NCBI GenBank assembly: GCA_022844045.1
Contig: JALHMM010000054.1
Location: forward strand, 1 to 42,733
From: Reyranellaceae bacterium
GTDB taxonomy: Bacteria > Pseudomonadota > Alphaproteobacteria > Reyranellales > Reyranellaceae
Length of the DNA stretch: 42,733 nucleotides
Reading direction: 5' to 3'
Shown here: positions 23,858 through 31,841 of the stretch, piece by piece
Position numbering within the stretch: position 1 is the stretch's first letter
How the letters are laid out: each line of letters opens with the position of its first letter
Notes under the pieces: model-generated
The model's database searches: none
What the model saw: only the letters and a program-made list of their open reading frames with translations
Told to the model about the DNA's origin: nothing
Made by a program: the position numbers and the translations under genes

Positions 23858-25099
23858 ATGGATGCGACGATCCTCCACGCGGATCTGGACGCCTTCTACG
23901 CGTCGGTCGAGCAGTTGCTCGATCCGTCTCTGCGCGGCAAGCCGATCGCGGTCGGGGGTGGTGTCGTGCTGGCCGCGTCCTACGAAGCCAAGGCCTTTGG
24001 CGTCCATAGCGCCATGCCGGGGCGGCGGGCGCGCGAGCTCTGCCCGCAGCTCATTTTCGTCGACGGCCATTTCAAGGAGTACCAGCGGCTGGGCGACGCG
24101 GTCATGGCGGTGATCGGCGACTTCACGCCGCTGGTCGAGCGCGTCTCGATCGACGAGGCCTTCGCGGATGTCGTGGGCTGCACGCATCTCTTCGGCTCAC
24201 CCCTGGAGATCGCGGCGGCGATCCGACAACGTGTTCGTATGGAACTCGGCCTGCCGATCTCGGTCGGTGTAGCCCGCACCAAGCACCTCGCGAAGATCGC
24301 CTCCCAGGTGGCCAAGCCGGATGGACTGGTCGTCGTCGACCCCGCGACCGAGCTCGACTTCCTGCACAAGCTGCCCGTCGCGCTGATGTGGGGCGTGGGG
24401 CCAGCGACCCAGGCGCGACTGGCCGAGATCGGCGTGACGACTATCGGGCAACTGGCGAAGACATCGCCACGCGCACTGGAGCGGCTGCTGGGACCCGCGG
24501 CGGGCGAGAAGCTCTCGGCGCTGGCGTGGAATCGCGATCCGCGCGAGATCAGGACGCATCATCGCGCGCGATCGGCCGGCGCCCAGTCGGCGCTCGGCAG
24601 GAAGCCCGCCGATGCGCGCATCATCCGCCCCACGCTGGCGCATCTCGCCGACCGGATCGGCACGCGACTGCGCGAGAAATCCCTCGCCGGCCGGACTGTG
24701 ACGGTGCGCATCCGTTTCGCCGACCTGCGTTCGATAACCCGTTCCATGACGCTCGATGCGCCGGTATCGGCCACAGCGAGCCTCACCGAAATCGCCGAGG
24801 ACCTCGTGCACGCCGCGCTCGCGCAGCATCCTGACGAGCGATACATCTCACTGCTGGGAATCTCGGTGTCGCACCTTGAGAAGGTCTCGCGTCTACAGCT
24901 GGAGTTCGCGCTCGGCCTCGCGGACGAAGGCCGACGTCCCGGCACAAGACGCGGCATGGCGCGCAACGCGGCTGATCGTGCGATCGACAAGATTCGCGAG
25001 CGTTTCGGATGGGACGCGGTCGGCTATGGTTCGGTGGCGTTGGGCGCCGCCCGTTCCGTTCCCGACGCGTTTCGCGAGCTCGCCGAACGGGATCTGTAA
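23858..25099 (+). CDS. dinB: DNA polymerase IV (Y-family)
   Basis: An error-prone translesion polymerase of 413 residues. The palm residues are HADLDAFYASVE (D9 as metal ligand) and SIDEAF (D99, E100). Finger residues SYEAKAFGVHSAMP, a helix-hairpin-helix thumb region (ALMWGVGPATQARLAEIGVTTIGQLAK) and a little-finger C-terminal domain (KSLAGRTVTVRIRFADL...) follow. The start is ATG 23858, preceded by a LexA operator ending five bases upstream; the open frame reaches to a TTG at 23819 without similarity. It is the only SOS gene in the window and stands alone, between the CoA-transferase genes and a Bug receptor. Confidence 0.95.
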   Translation: MDATILHADLDAFYASVEQLLDPSLRGKPIAVGGGVVLAASYEAKAFGVHSAMPGRRARELCPQLIFVDGHFKEYQRLGDAVMAVIGDFTPLVERVSIDEAFADVVGCTHLFGSPLEIAAAIRQRVRMELGLPISVGVARTKHLAKIASQVAKPDGLVVVDPATELDFLHKLPVALMWGVGPATQARLAEIGVTTIGQLAKTSPRALERLLGPAAGEKLSALAWNRDPREIRTHHRARSAGAQSALGRKPADARIIRPTLAHLADRIGTRLREKSLAGRTVTVRIRFADLRSITRSMTLDAPVSATASLTEIAEDLVHAALAQHPDERYISLLGISVSHLEKVSRLQLEFALGLADEGRRPGTRRGMARNAADRAIDKIRERFGWDAVGYGSVALGAARSVPDAFRELAERDL

Positions 25100-25117
25100 T
25101 CTTTGGGGATTGTCCGC

Positions 25118-26086
25118 ATGCGTGTCCTTGCGATCTTCGCCGCCCTGGCCGCGCTCCTGAGCGCGGCGCCCGTCCATGCGCAGTATCCCGACAAGCCGAT
25201 CCGCGTGGTCGCGCCCTTCGCGCCCGGCGGCAACGTCGACGTCACCGCGCGGTTGTTGGCCTCGAAGCTCAAGGACGTGCTGGGCCAGACGGTGGTGGTC
25301 GAGAACAAGCCGGGGGCCGGCGGCCTGATCGGCAGCGAGCAGGTCGCGCGCTCGGCGCCCGATGGCTACACGCTGATGGTCGCGGCCAACTCGCTGGTGC
25401 TCGGCCCGGTGGTCTATGGCCGCGCGCCCTACGACTGGCGGCGTGACTTCCAGCCGATCAGCCTCGCCTCGGCGGTGCCCATGGTGCTGGTCGTGCATCC
25501 CTCGTCATCAGTGAAGAGCCTGGCCGATGTGATCGCGCTGGCGCGTACCAGCCCGGACAAGATCCCGATCGCCACCGCCGGCGCGGGCACCACCAACCAT
25601 CTCGCCATCGCGCGCATCGGCGGCGCGACCAATGTCGAGTTCACCCTGGTGCATTACAAAGGCAGCGGCCCGGCGTCGGTCGACGTGATCGCGGGCCAGG
25701 TACCGGCGCAGATCGACCAGCTCAGCACCGCGTTGCCGCACATCCGCGCCGGCAAGCTGCGCGCGCTGGCGGTGACCTCGGCCCAGCGCGTGCCGCAGCT
25801 GCCCGACGTGCCCACGGTGATGGAGTCCGGCGTCGCCGGTCTCGCCGACTACGACGCCGTGACCTTCGCCGGCCTGTTCGCGCCGGCGAAGATTCCCGCC
25901 GACGTGCTCGCCAGGCTCAACGCCGCCATGGCGACGGTGCTGAAGGATCCGGAGATCGCCAAGCGCTTCGACGATCTCGGCGCGCTGCCGCAGCACAGCA
26001 CGCCCGAAGCCTTCGCGGCGATGCTGGAGAAGGAAGACCAAATCTGGTCGCCGCTGATCCGCAAGCTCGGCATCAAGGCGGAGTAG
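25118..26086 (+). CDS. Bug-type (TctC family) solute receptor
   Basis: A 322-residue periplasmic binding protein. The Sec signal peptide ends with PVHAQ, and the mature chain begins YPDKPIRVVAPFAPGGNVD, the family hallmark with the ligand-binding Asp. Further features are VVENKPGAGGLIGSEQVAR and HYKGSGPASVDVIAGQV. The start is ATG 25118, with GGGGA nine bases upstream. TctA and TctB partners are not present, as for the other two Bug receptors in this window. It follows dinB by about 20 bases but is unlikely to belong with it in function. Confidence 0.93.
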   Translation: MRVLAIFAALAALLSAAPVHAQYPDKPIRVVAPFAPGGNVDVTARLLASKLKDVLGQTVVVENKPGAGGLIGSEQVARSAPDGYTLMVAANSLVLGPVVYGRAPYDWRRDFQPISLASAVPMVLVVHPSSSVKSLADVIALARTSPDKIPIATAGAGTTNHLAIARIGGATNVEFTLVHYKGSGPASVDVIAGQVPAQIDQLSTALPHIRAGKLRALAVTSAQRVPQLPDVPTVMESGVAGLADYDAVTFAGLFAPAKIPADVLARLNAAMATVLKDPEIAKRFDDLGALPQHSTPEAFAAMLEKEDQIWSPLIRKLGIKAE

Positions 26087-26095
26087 CGAACCACA

Positions 26096-26225
26096 ACCTC
26101 ACGCTGAGGAGGCCGCGAGGCGGCCGTCCCGAAGCATGGGCAACGCGTGGGGCGTTGCCCACCCCTCGAGATGCAGCCCGGAGCCTGCGCCGAGCGCAGT
26201 GAGGGGGCCGCTCCTCAGGATGAGG
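26096..26225. repeat. Intergenic palindromic repeat (CTGAGGAG family)
   Basis: About 130 bp between convergent genes. The left end has ACCTCACGCTGAGGAGG and the right end CCGCTCCTCAGGATGAGGT. An inner hairpin GGGCAACGCGTGGGGCGTTGCCC is perfect but for the loop. This repeat type is common in alphaproteobacteria and may help end both transcripts. Confidence 0.75.
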
Positions 26226-26231
26226 TCGGGT

Positions 26232-26882
26232 TCAACGGAAGGCCTGGACCTTCGCGTTGTCCTCGCTCGACAGCGCATGGGAGAAGAGCGTCCATGTCGC
26301 GTTGCTGTCGTGCACGACCTCGAGCCGCAAGGTCACGCTCGCGCCGGGCAGCGGCGTGATCACCGCCTGCTCCTCGGCCTTGCCGTTCCAGCCGGCGATC
26401 AGGCCGCGCTGGCCGTCGCGGAAGTCGCGGTTGGTCGGCGGGCCGAAGCGCGCCGTCGTTTCCTCGAGGATCGCCGTCGCCGGCTTGCCCGGCGGCGACT
26501 GGCTGAGCGAGACCTCGACCACTTTCGTGTCGCTCAGCGGCGAGACGAAGGTGGCGGAGAGCGTGCGGCCATCGGTAAGGCTGGCGATCAGCCGGCGCAC
26601 ATAGGTTTCGCTGCCTTTGTCGCGCCGCGCCTGCGGCGTGAGCTGCGTGATGCGCCGCACGTTGCGCACATCCGTGCGCCGACCCAGCGCCGCCTCGACC
26701 TCGGCCAGGCTCATGCCGGGCCGCAGGCCGAGCAGGTCGGCCTCGTTCACCGGCATCGGCGCTGCCAGTGCCGCCCGGCCGATGATCATCACGCAGAGCG
26801 TGACGATCACGGCCAGGACGAGGAACGCCCTATCGGGTAGATGGCGCATGGGCATGGCGCGTGCCTGGATCTTCCGCCGCAT
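26232..26882 (-). CDS. Hypothetical membrane-anchored or secreted protein
   Basis: A 216-residue protein of unknown function. A single hydrophobic segment (AFLVLAVIVTLCVMIIG) lies near the N-terminus after basic residues, and reads as a signal peptide or anchor ending near ALAAP. The segment LRPGMSLAEVEAALGRR is like the SmpA/BamE-type repeat helix (G...EV...LG), but the rest was not recognised. The start is uncertain: ATG 26882, ATG 26855 or ATG 26849 are possible, and a GTG at 26903 would overlap the neighbouring gene by 16 bases. It follows the M23-like gene on the same strand and may be in one operon with it, suggesting an envelope role. Confidence 0.6.
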   Translation of the reverse strand: MRRKIQARAMPMRHLPDRAFLVLAVIVTLCVMIIGRAALAAPMPVNEADLLGLRPGMSLAEVEAALGRRTDVRNVRRITQLTPQARRDKGSETYVRRLIASLTDGRTLSATFVSPLSDTKVVEVSLSQSPPGKPATAILEETTARFGPPTNRDFRDGQRGLIAGWNGKAEEQAVITPLPGASVTLRLEVVHDSNATWTLFSHALSSEDNAKVQAFR

Positions 26883-26887
26883 GACGA

Positions 26888-27421
26888 TCACGGCGGGAAG
26901 CACACGCGCGCGAAGCTCCAGGGCGTGATGAACTGCGGCAGCACGCTCGAGGCCGACTCGCCCGCGTCCATGCGCGCGGCGTCGAGATAGGGCGTCGGGT
27001 CCATCAGATCGGCACGCCGCTGGTAGGGCGGATTGCGCCGGTTGGTCAGCGGCCCGGTCGCCGAGTTGTCGTACATCTCGAAATGCAGCATGTGGCTACC
27101 GCCCGAGAGCCGGCCGATGCTGGCGATATGCTGGCCCTTCATCACGTCGCCGCCGACGCGGACGCCCGCCGGCAGACGGCGCCCGATCTCGCCATAACGC
27201 ACGGTGAAGATGCCGTGGTCGACCTCGAGCGCGTAGGTGTCGTGATAGAAGTAATAGAGCGCCTTGACCGTGCCGTCCTCGACGGCGCGCACCGCCGTGC
27301 CGACCGGTGCGATCAGATCGCAGCCCGCGTGCTTGCGCTTGCCATCGGAGCGATTGGCGCCGAAGCGCCGACCGCCCGTGTTGTAGGCCAGGGACGGCCT
27401 GGCATTCAGTGGAAACAACAT
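26888..27421 (-). CDS. M23-like (LytM-fold) metallopeptidase, atypical active site
   Basis: A 177-residue protein with the LytM/M23 fold: HAGCDLIAP (H31, D35) gives the first two zinc ligands, and MLHFEMY (H113) the third. In typical M23 enzymes the second motif is HxH; here the first histidine of that motif is Met111, with His110 one residue earlier. Thus the general base may be missing or shifted. No signal peptide was seen, which is unusual for a cell-wall hydrolase. The start is ATG 27421 with GGAGG six bases upstream. The gene after it encodes a membrane-anchored protein. It may be a structural or degenerate member rather than an active endopeptidase. Confidence 0.78.
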   Translation of the reverse strand: MLFPLNARPSLAYNTGGRRFGANRSDGKRKHAGCDLIAPVGTAVRAVEDGTVKALYYFYHDTYALEVDHGIFTVRYGEIGRRLPAGVRVGGDVMKGQHIASIGRLSGGSHMLHFEMYDNSATGPLTNRRNPPYQRRADLMDPTPYLDAARMDAGESASSVLPQFITPWSFARVCFPP

Positions 27422-27579
27422 TGGAACCTCCGGACTGAGCTAACCCCGTATGGCTCCCCCAAGATGCTTGAAGAATGTGTGCGCTCACTTTTATTGTCAA
27501 TAGAAGAGTCGAAACTGCCCTCCATTAAAGCGGAGGATAACGACTACCATATTGCCGCACCGTTACCGGAGAGACAGTC

Positions 27580-28071
27580 ATGCCGCGTCACGCCTTCTTC
27601 TGCTTCCATCGCGAGCGAGATCGCTGGCGGGCAGACCAGGTGCGCAAGGCCTGGATCGAGCGCGATACCAGCGAGTCCGGCTTCCCCGACCCGGCGGAAT
27701 GGAACGCGATCCTCGACGGCGGCGACGAGGCGCTCGACGCCTGGATCGACCAGCAGCTCGAAGGCACGACGGTGACGGTGGTGCTGGTCGGCGCCGAGAC
27801 CGCCGAGCAGGACCATGTGCTGACCGAGATCGAGAAGAGCTACGACCGCGGCAACGGGCTGGTGGTGATCTTCATCGGCGGCATGCTCGACCAGGGCGGC
27901 GCGCGCGACAAGAAGGGCGCCAACCCGCTGGCCGATTTCCAGGTCGACCACGACCGCGTGAAGGTGCCGCTGTCGAAGCTCTACCCGGCCTATGACTGGG
28001 TCACCGACATGGGCCGCATGAATCTCAACGCCTGGATCGAGGACGCCGCGCGGCGCGCCAACAAGGCGTGA
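27580..28071 (+). CDS. ThsB-like TIR-domain protein
   Basis: A 163-residue protein of the TIR-like family first called DUF1863 and now linked to Thoeris ThsB. The N-terminus HAFFCFHRERDRWRADQVR is the characteristic first strand-loop-helix. The segments GTTVTVVLVGAET, VLTEIEKSYDRGNGL (E83 conserved) and VVIFIG follow, as in family members that make or act on NAD-derived signals. No ThsA-type effector is near. A single GTG start overlaps its stop, so it is translated with the next gene, a hydrolase-methyltransferase fusion. GGAGAG lies eight bases before the ATG. Function as defence or signalling is inference; a stand-alone role is possible. Confidence 0.84.
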   Translation: MPRHAFFCFHRERDRWRADQVRKAWIERDTSESGFPDPAEWNAILDGGDEALDAWIDQQLEGTTVTVVLVGAETAEQDHVLTEIEKSYDRGNGLVVIFIGGMLDQGGARDKKGANPLADFQVDHDRVKVPLSKLYPAYDWVTDMGRMNLNAWIEDAARRANKA

Positions 28072-29369
28072 GCCCGACCGAACGCCTGCTCGCCCTCCTC
28101 GACCATCTCGGCATCCGCCAGGCGCACATCGCCACCCAGATGCCCGGCGACATCGCCGGGTTGGCGTCAGCGCACGCCGACCGCCTCGCCGGCATCGTGC
28201 TCTGCGTGCCGACCCGACTCGATCCGGCGCAGTTCACTGATGTGGGCGATCGCCTGCTGATGATCTCCGGTGCGCGCGGTCTGACCGCTGACGTCACGTC
28301 CCGCGCCGCCGAACGCCTGTCCGGCGCGACGCGTCACGTGCTCGCCGATTACGAGGCGCCGGGCTGGGCCGATGTCGTCACCGATCGCACCGGCGAGATC
28401 GCCACGCGCATGACGGACTTCCTCGGCGGTATCGCCGCCAGCGCGCCAGCACCGCCGAGGCCCGAGGGCATGCACGCCGAGATCACCTACCGGATCGAGG
28501 GCTCGGGACCGGCGCTGCTGCTGCTGCCGTTCTTTCTCGCGCCCTCGCAATGGGCGCCGGCGATGCCCGCGCTGACGCAGCGCTTCAGCGTGATCACCCT
28601 GGGCGGGCCGCATCTGGGCGGCGTCGCGGCGCTGGAGGATCGGGCGAAGGCGCCGACCTACCAGGCGATGTTCCGCACCCTGATCGACATCATGGCGCCC
28701 AAGCCGGGCGAAGCGATCCTCGATGTCGGCTGCGGCGCCGGCTCGCTCGATCGATTGCTGGCGAAGCGGCTGGGCGGCGGCAACCCGATCACGGCGATGG
28801 ACACCAACGCCTTCCTCAGGAGCGAAGCGGCGACGCTCGCGAAGGCCGAGGGCGTCGACGCCATGATCCGTTTCGTGCCGGGCGACGCGGAGAAGCTGCC
28901 ATTTCCCGATGCGAGCTTTGGCTGCGCCTTCTCCGTCACCGTGCTGGAGGAATGCGACGCCGATCGCGCCATTTCAGAAATGAAGCGCGTGGTGAAGCCG
29001 GGCGGTCGCGTCGGCATCGTCGTGCGCGCGCTCGACATGCCGCAATGGTGGAACCTCAAGCTTCCGCCAGACATCACCGAGAAGATCGTCGTGCCGCCGC
29101 AATCCGTCGCCGCCAACGGCGTCGCCGACGCCAGCCTCTATCGCCGCATGCGCGATGGTGGGCTTATCGATCTCACCTGTTTCCCCTCGCTGATCACGCT
29201 CGACCGACCCGAAGGCCCGATCTGGCGTTATCGCGAGGATCACGTGCTGTCGCTGCTCAGCTCCGAGCAGATGCCGGCTTGGCGCGCGACGCGCGATGCC
29301 GCCGACGCGGCGGGATTGCTGTTCATGGCGCATCCAATGCACTGCGCCGTGGGTGTCAGGCCCGGCTGA
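28068..29369 (+). CDS. Alpha/beta-hydrolase-like plus SAM methyltransferase fusion
   Basis: A 433-residue composite protein. Residues 1 to about 120 resemble the middle of an alpha/beta hydrolase (LLDHLGIRQAHIATQMPGDIAGLASAHADRLAG), but the nucleophile elbow GxSxG is absent. About 137-190 resemble a hydrolase N-terminal strand region (ITYRIEGSGPALLLLPFFLAPSQW). From about 200 on is a class I methyltransferase with DVGCGAGS (219-226), FVPGDAEKLPFPDASF and LEECDADRAISEMKRVVKPGG. The start is the GTG overlapping the TIR stop. The hydrolase parts may be noncatalytic modules. The substrate is unknown. Linked translation with a TIR protein is the oddest feature. Confidence 0.75.
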   Translation: MSPTERLLALLDHLGIRQAHIATQMPGDIAGLASAHADRLAGIVLCVPTRLDPAQFTDVGDRLLMISGARGLTADVTSRAAERLSGATRHVLADYEAPGWADVVTDRTGEIATRMTDFLGGIAASAPAPPRPEGMHAEITYRIEGSGPALLLLPFFLAPSQWAPAMPALTQRFSVITLGGPHLGGVAALEDRAKAPTYQAMFRTLIDIMAPKPGEAILDVGCGAGSLDRLLAKRLGGGNPITAMDTNAFLRSEAATLAKAEGVDAMIRFVPGDAEKLPFPDASFGCAFSVTVLEECDADRAISEMKRVVKPGGRVGIVVRALDMPQWWNLKLPPDITEKIVVPPQSVAANGVADASLYRRMRDGGLIDLTCFPSLITLDRPEGPIWRYREDHVLSLLSSEQMPAWRATRDAADAAGLLFMAHPMHCAVGVRPG

Positions 29370-29380
29370 TCGAATCCCGT

Positions 29381-29504
29381 TACCTTCCCCCGGAGGGGGA
29401 AGGTGGCGCGAAGCGCCGGATGGGGGATGTTTCAACACGTTCGGTGTTCGTCTTCGACATCCCCCATCCGCCCTTCGGGCACCTTCGCCCTCCGGGGGAA
29501 GGTA
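29381..29504. repeat. Nested palindromic repeat, copy D
   Basis: About 124 bp between convergent genes, with the same outer hairpins and inner GGATGGGGGATG arms as the other copies. The right hairpin has one base change (CTTCGCCCTCCGG). It may serve as a shared terminator for the methyltransferase fusion and the LLM gene. Confidence 0.92.
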
Positions 29505-29507
29505 CTC

Positions 29508-30830
29508 TCAATTCGCGAAGAACCGGTTAGCCGGGCGCTTCAGACCAAGGTTCTCGCGCAGGGTCGTGCCCTCGTATTCCTTGCGGAACAGACCGCGACG
29601 CTGCAGCTCGGGCACGACGCGGTCGACGAAATCGTCGAGCCCTTCCGGCAGATACGGGAACATCACGTTGAAGCCGTCGCTACCCTCCTCCATCAGCCAC
29701 TGCTCCATCTGCTCGGCGATGGTCTGCGGCGTGCCGACGAAGGAGAGGCCGGCGAAACCGCCCAGCCGCTGCGCCAGCTGGCGCACCGTGAGGTTGTCGC
29801 GCTTGGCCAGCGCGATGGCGCGCTCGCGGCCGCTCTGGCTGGCGTTGGTCGGCGGGATCTCGGGCAGCGGACCATCAGGGTCGAACTTCGAGGCGTCGGT
29901 GCCCAGCGCGATCGACAGCGAGGCGATGGCGCTGTCGTAGTGCACCAGGCTGTCGAGATGGGCGCGCTTGGCCTTGGCCTCCTCGACCGTATCGCCGACC
30001 ACGACGAAGGCGCCGGGCAGCATCTTGAGCTGGTCGGGCTCGCGGCCCACCGCCTTCATGCGGCCCTTGATGTCGGCGTAGAGCTTCTTGCCGTCGGCCA
30101 GGCTGCCGATTCCGGCGAACACCATCTCGGCGGTCTCGGCCGCGAGCTGCTTGCCGGCCTCCGAGGCGCCGGCCTGCACGATCACCGGCCAGCCCTGGAT
30201 CGGCCGGCCGACATTGAGCGGCCCGCGCACCGAGTAGTACTTCCCCTTGTGATTCAGCACATGCAGCTTGGCCGGATCGAAATAGATGCCGGCCTCGACG
30301 TCGCGGATGAAGGCGTCGTCGGCCCAGCTGTCCCACAGCCCGGTGACCACGTCGTAGAACTCACGCGCACGGCGATAGCGCTCGTCGTGCTCCATGTGGT
30401 CGTCGAGGCCGAAGTTCAGCGCCGCGTCGGGGTTGGACGTGGTGACGATGTTCCAAGCGGCGCGACCGCCGCTCAGGTGATCGAGCGAGGCGAAGCGGCG
30501 CGCCAGGTGATAGGGCGCGTCGAAGGTGGTCGAGCCGGTGGCGATCAGCCCGATATGCTCGGTGACCGCGGCGAGCGCCGGCAGGAGCGTTGGCGGATCG
30601 ATCGAGGTCACCGTGGCGCTGCGCTTGAGCGCCTCCATCGGCATGTTCAGCACCGCCAGATGGTCGGCCATGAAGAAGGCGTCGAACTTGCCACGCTCCA
30701 AGGTCTGGGCGAAGCGCTTGAGATGCTTGAAGTTGAAGTTGGCGTCGGGGAAGGCGCCGGGATAGCGCCAGGCCGCGGTATGGATACTGACCGGACGCAT
30801 GAAGGCGCCGAGGCGGAGCTGACGGGACAT
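29508..30830 (-). CDS. LLM-class flavin-dependent monooxygenase (NtaA/SnaA/DszA type)
   Basis: A 440-residue luciferase-like FMNH2-dependent monooxygenase of the NtaA/DszA family, which oxidises chelators, sulfur heterocycles or similar compounds with reduced flavin from a separate reductase. The N-terminal core LRLGAFMRPVSIHTAAWRYPGA and AFFMADHLAVLN are typical. GRAAWNIVTTSNPDAALNFG and WPVIVQAGASEAGKQLAAETAEMVF are the well-conserved flavin-site blocks. The start is taken as ATG 30830 by family length; an upstream GTG-type start is possible to 30866. The right end lies next to palindromic repeat D. No flavin reductase lies nearby. Confidence 0.92.
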   Translation of the reverse strand: MSRQLRLGAFMRPVSIHTAAWRYPGAFPDANFNFKHLKRFAQTLERGKFDAFFMADHLAVLNMPMEALKRSATVTSIDPPTLLPALAAVTEHIGLIATGSTTFDAPYHLARRFASLDHLSGGRAAWNIVTTSNPDAALNFGLDDHMEHDERYRRAREFYDVVTGLWDSWADDAFIRDVEAGIYFDPAKLHVLNHKGKYYSVRGPLNVGRPIQGWPVIVQAGASEAGKQLAAETAEMVFAGIGSLADGKKLYADIKGRMKAVGREPDQLKMLPGAFVVVGDTVEEAKAKRAHLDSLVHYDSAIASLSIALGTDASKFDPDGPLPEIPPTNASQSGRERAIALAKRDNLTVRQLAQRLGGFAGLSFVGTPQTIAEQMEQWLMEEGSDGFNVMFPYLPEGLDDFVDRVVPELQRRGLFRKEYEGTTLRENLGLKRPANRFFAN

Positions 30831-30919
30831 CGGGCACCGGTGGAAGTGGCGGGCGTTGCCCGTCACTTAGCCGCGCCGGCGGCGCCTTTCAAAGCGACAT
30901 TCCTTCAACGCCGCATAAG

Positions 30920-31738
30920 TCACGCGCCGGTGTACCGCACGGCGCGGCGACCCAGCAGATCGGCCTGCCCTCCGCCCGTCGACAGGCGGTCGCCGCCCCA
31001 GGACGTGACGGGCGCCGTGAGCGGCTCGCGCAGCGACGTCCGCTTGGGGTTGCGCAGCATCGGCTCGATGCCGATCGTCGGCCGCGGCGGCACGGCGCTC
31101 ACACCGACCGACGTCATGCTCTGCCTGTACTTCTCCGTGTAGTTCGTCCTGACCAGGAACTCCTGGAGGTATTCCGCGAAGCGCGTCAGCGAGCGGAAAA
31201 CGAAGTGGCCATAGTTGGCGTCGAAAAGACGGTACGTGCCGGCGGCGCGCTGAACGACGATGGCGTGCGCCGAATCCAGGGCAAGGCGCATCTCGAAATA
31301 GTAGATCCCGTCACCTTTGGCGACCTGATCCAGCACCATGGCCGGCGTGATGCCCGCCTGCGCGGTGAAGAAGCGCGAGGTGTCCACGGGCACGTGGTAC
31401 TGCTTGAGCACGGTCTGCACCCGGATCATCGGCCCACCTTTCGTGGCGCGACTGCGGGCATGGTCGCGCGGCACCTGGGCGAAGCCGCCATCGGCCACCG
31501 GGCCTTCGTAGTTCTGAAAGCTGCGGACGCTGTAGTGGTAGTCCTGGCCCCAGGCGCGCAGCGCCATCCAGCGCATGGCGTAGCCGACGCAGCGGCCGTG
31601 CGCGCCGCTCGCGGCCCAGTCCGGATCCATCTTGGCCTCGTCGAAGATGATCTTGGCCTGGTCCATGGCGTAGACCATCTCGCCGCGCTTCAGCGCCTGG
31701 AACTGGATCCCGTCGAAGCCGAACTTGTCCGATAACAT
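30920..31738 (-). CDS. C58-like (YopT/AvrPphB-type) cysteine protease homologue
   Basis: A 272-residue protein that looks like a papain-fold C58 protease. The candidate triad is C50 in GRCVGYAMRW, H158 in SAHAIVVQR and D173 in LFDANYGHF. The His-Asp spacing and the D-x-N-x-G-x-F block match YopT-type enzymes, which cut host proteins or themselves. Residues after about 200 form a basic, Pro/Ser-rich tail without clear fold. No signal peptide. ATG 31738 has GGAG about eight bases upstream. The next gene upstream is a shorter homologue lacking the cysteine. Whether it is an effector, a toxin or a housekeeping enzyme is unknown. Confidence 0.63.
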   Translation of the reverse strand: MLSDKFGFDGIQFQALKRGEMVYAMDQAKIIFDEAKMDPDWAASGAHGRCVGYAMRWMALRAWGQDYHYSVRSFQNYEGPVADGGFAQVPRDHARSRATKGGPMIRVQTVLKQYHVPVDTSRFFTAQAGITPAMVLDQVAKGDGIYYFEMRLALDSAHAIVVQRAAGTYRLFDANYGHFVFRSLTRFAEYLQEFLVRTNYTEKYRQSMTSVGVSAVPPRPTIGIEPMLRNPKRTSLREPLTAPVTSWGGDRLSTGGGQADLLGRRAVRYTGA

Positions 31739-31841
31739 CGTATCGCTCCCGCCCTATCCGCATTCGGATGAGCACAGGGTAGCGATCGGCCCGCCGGACG
31801 CTGTTCCGCCGGGCACAGGTCTGGCAAATCTTGGCAGGCGA

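Noticed and set aside
27580..29369. A complete Thoeris system
   Set aside because: Only a ThsB-like gene is present; no ThsA (SIR2/SLOG or similar effector) was found on either side, so the system name is not applied.
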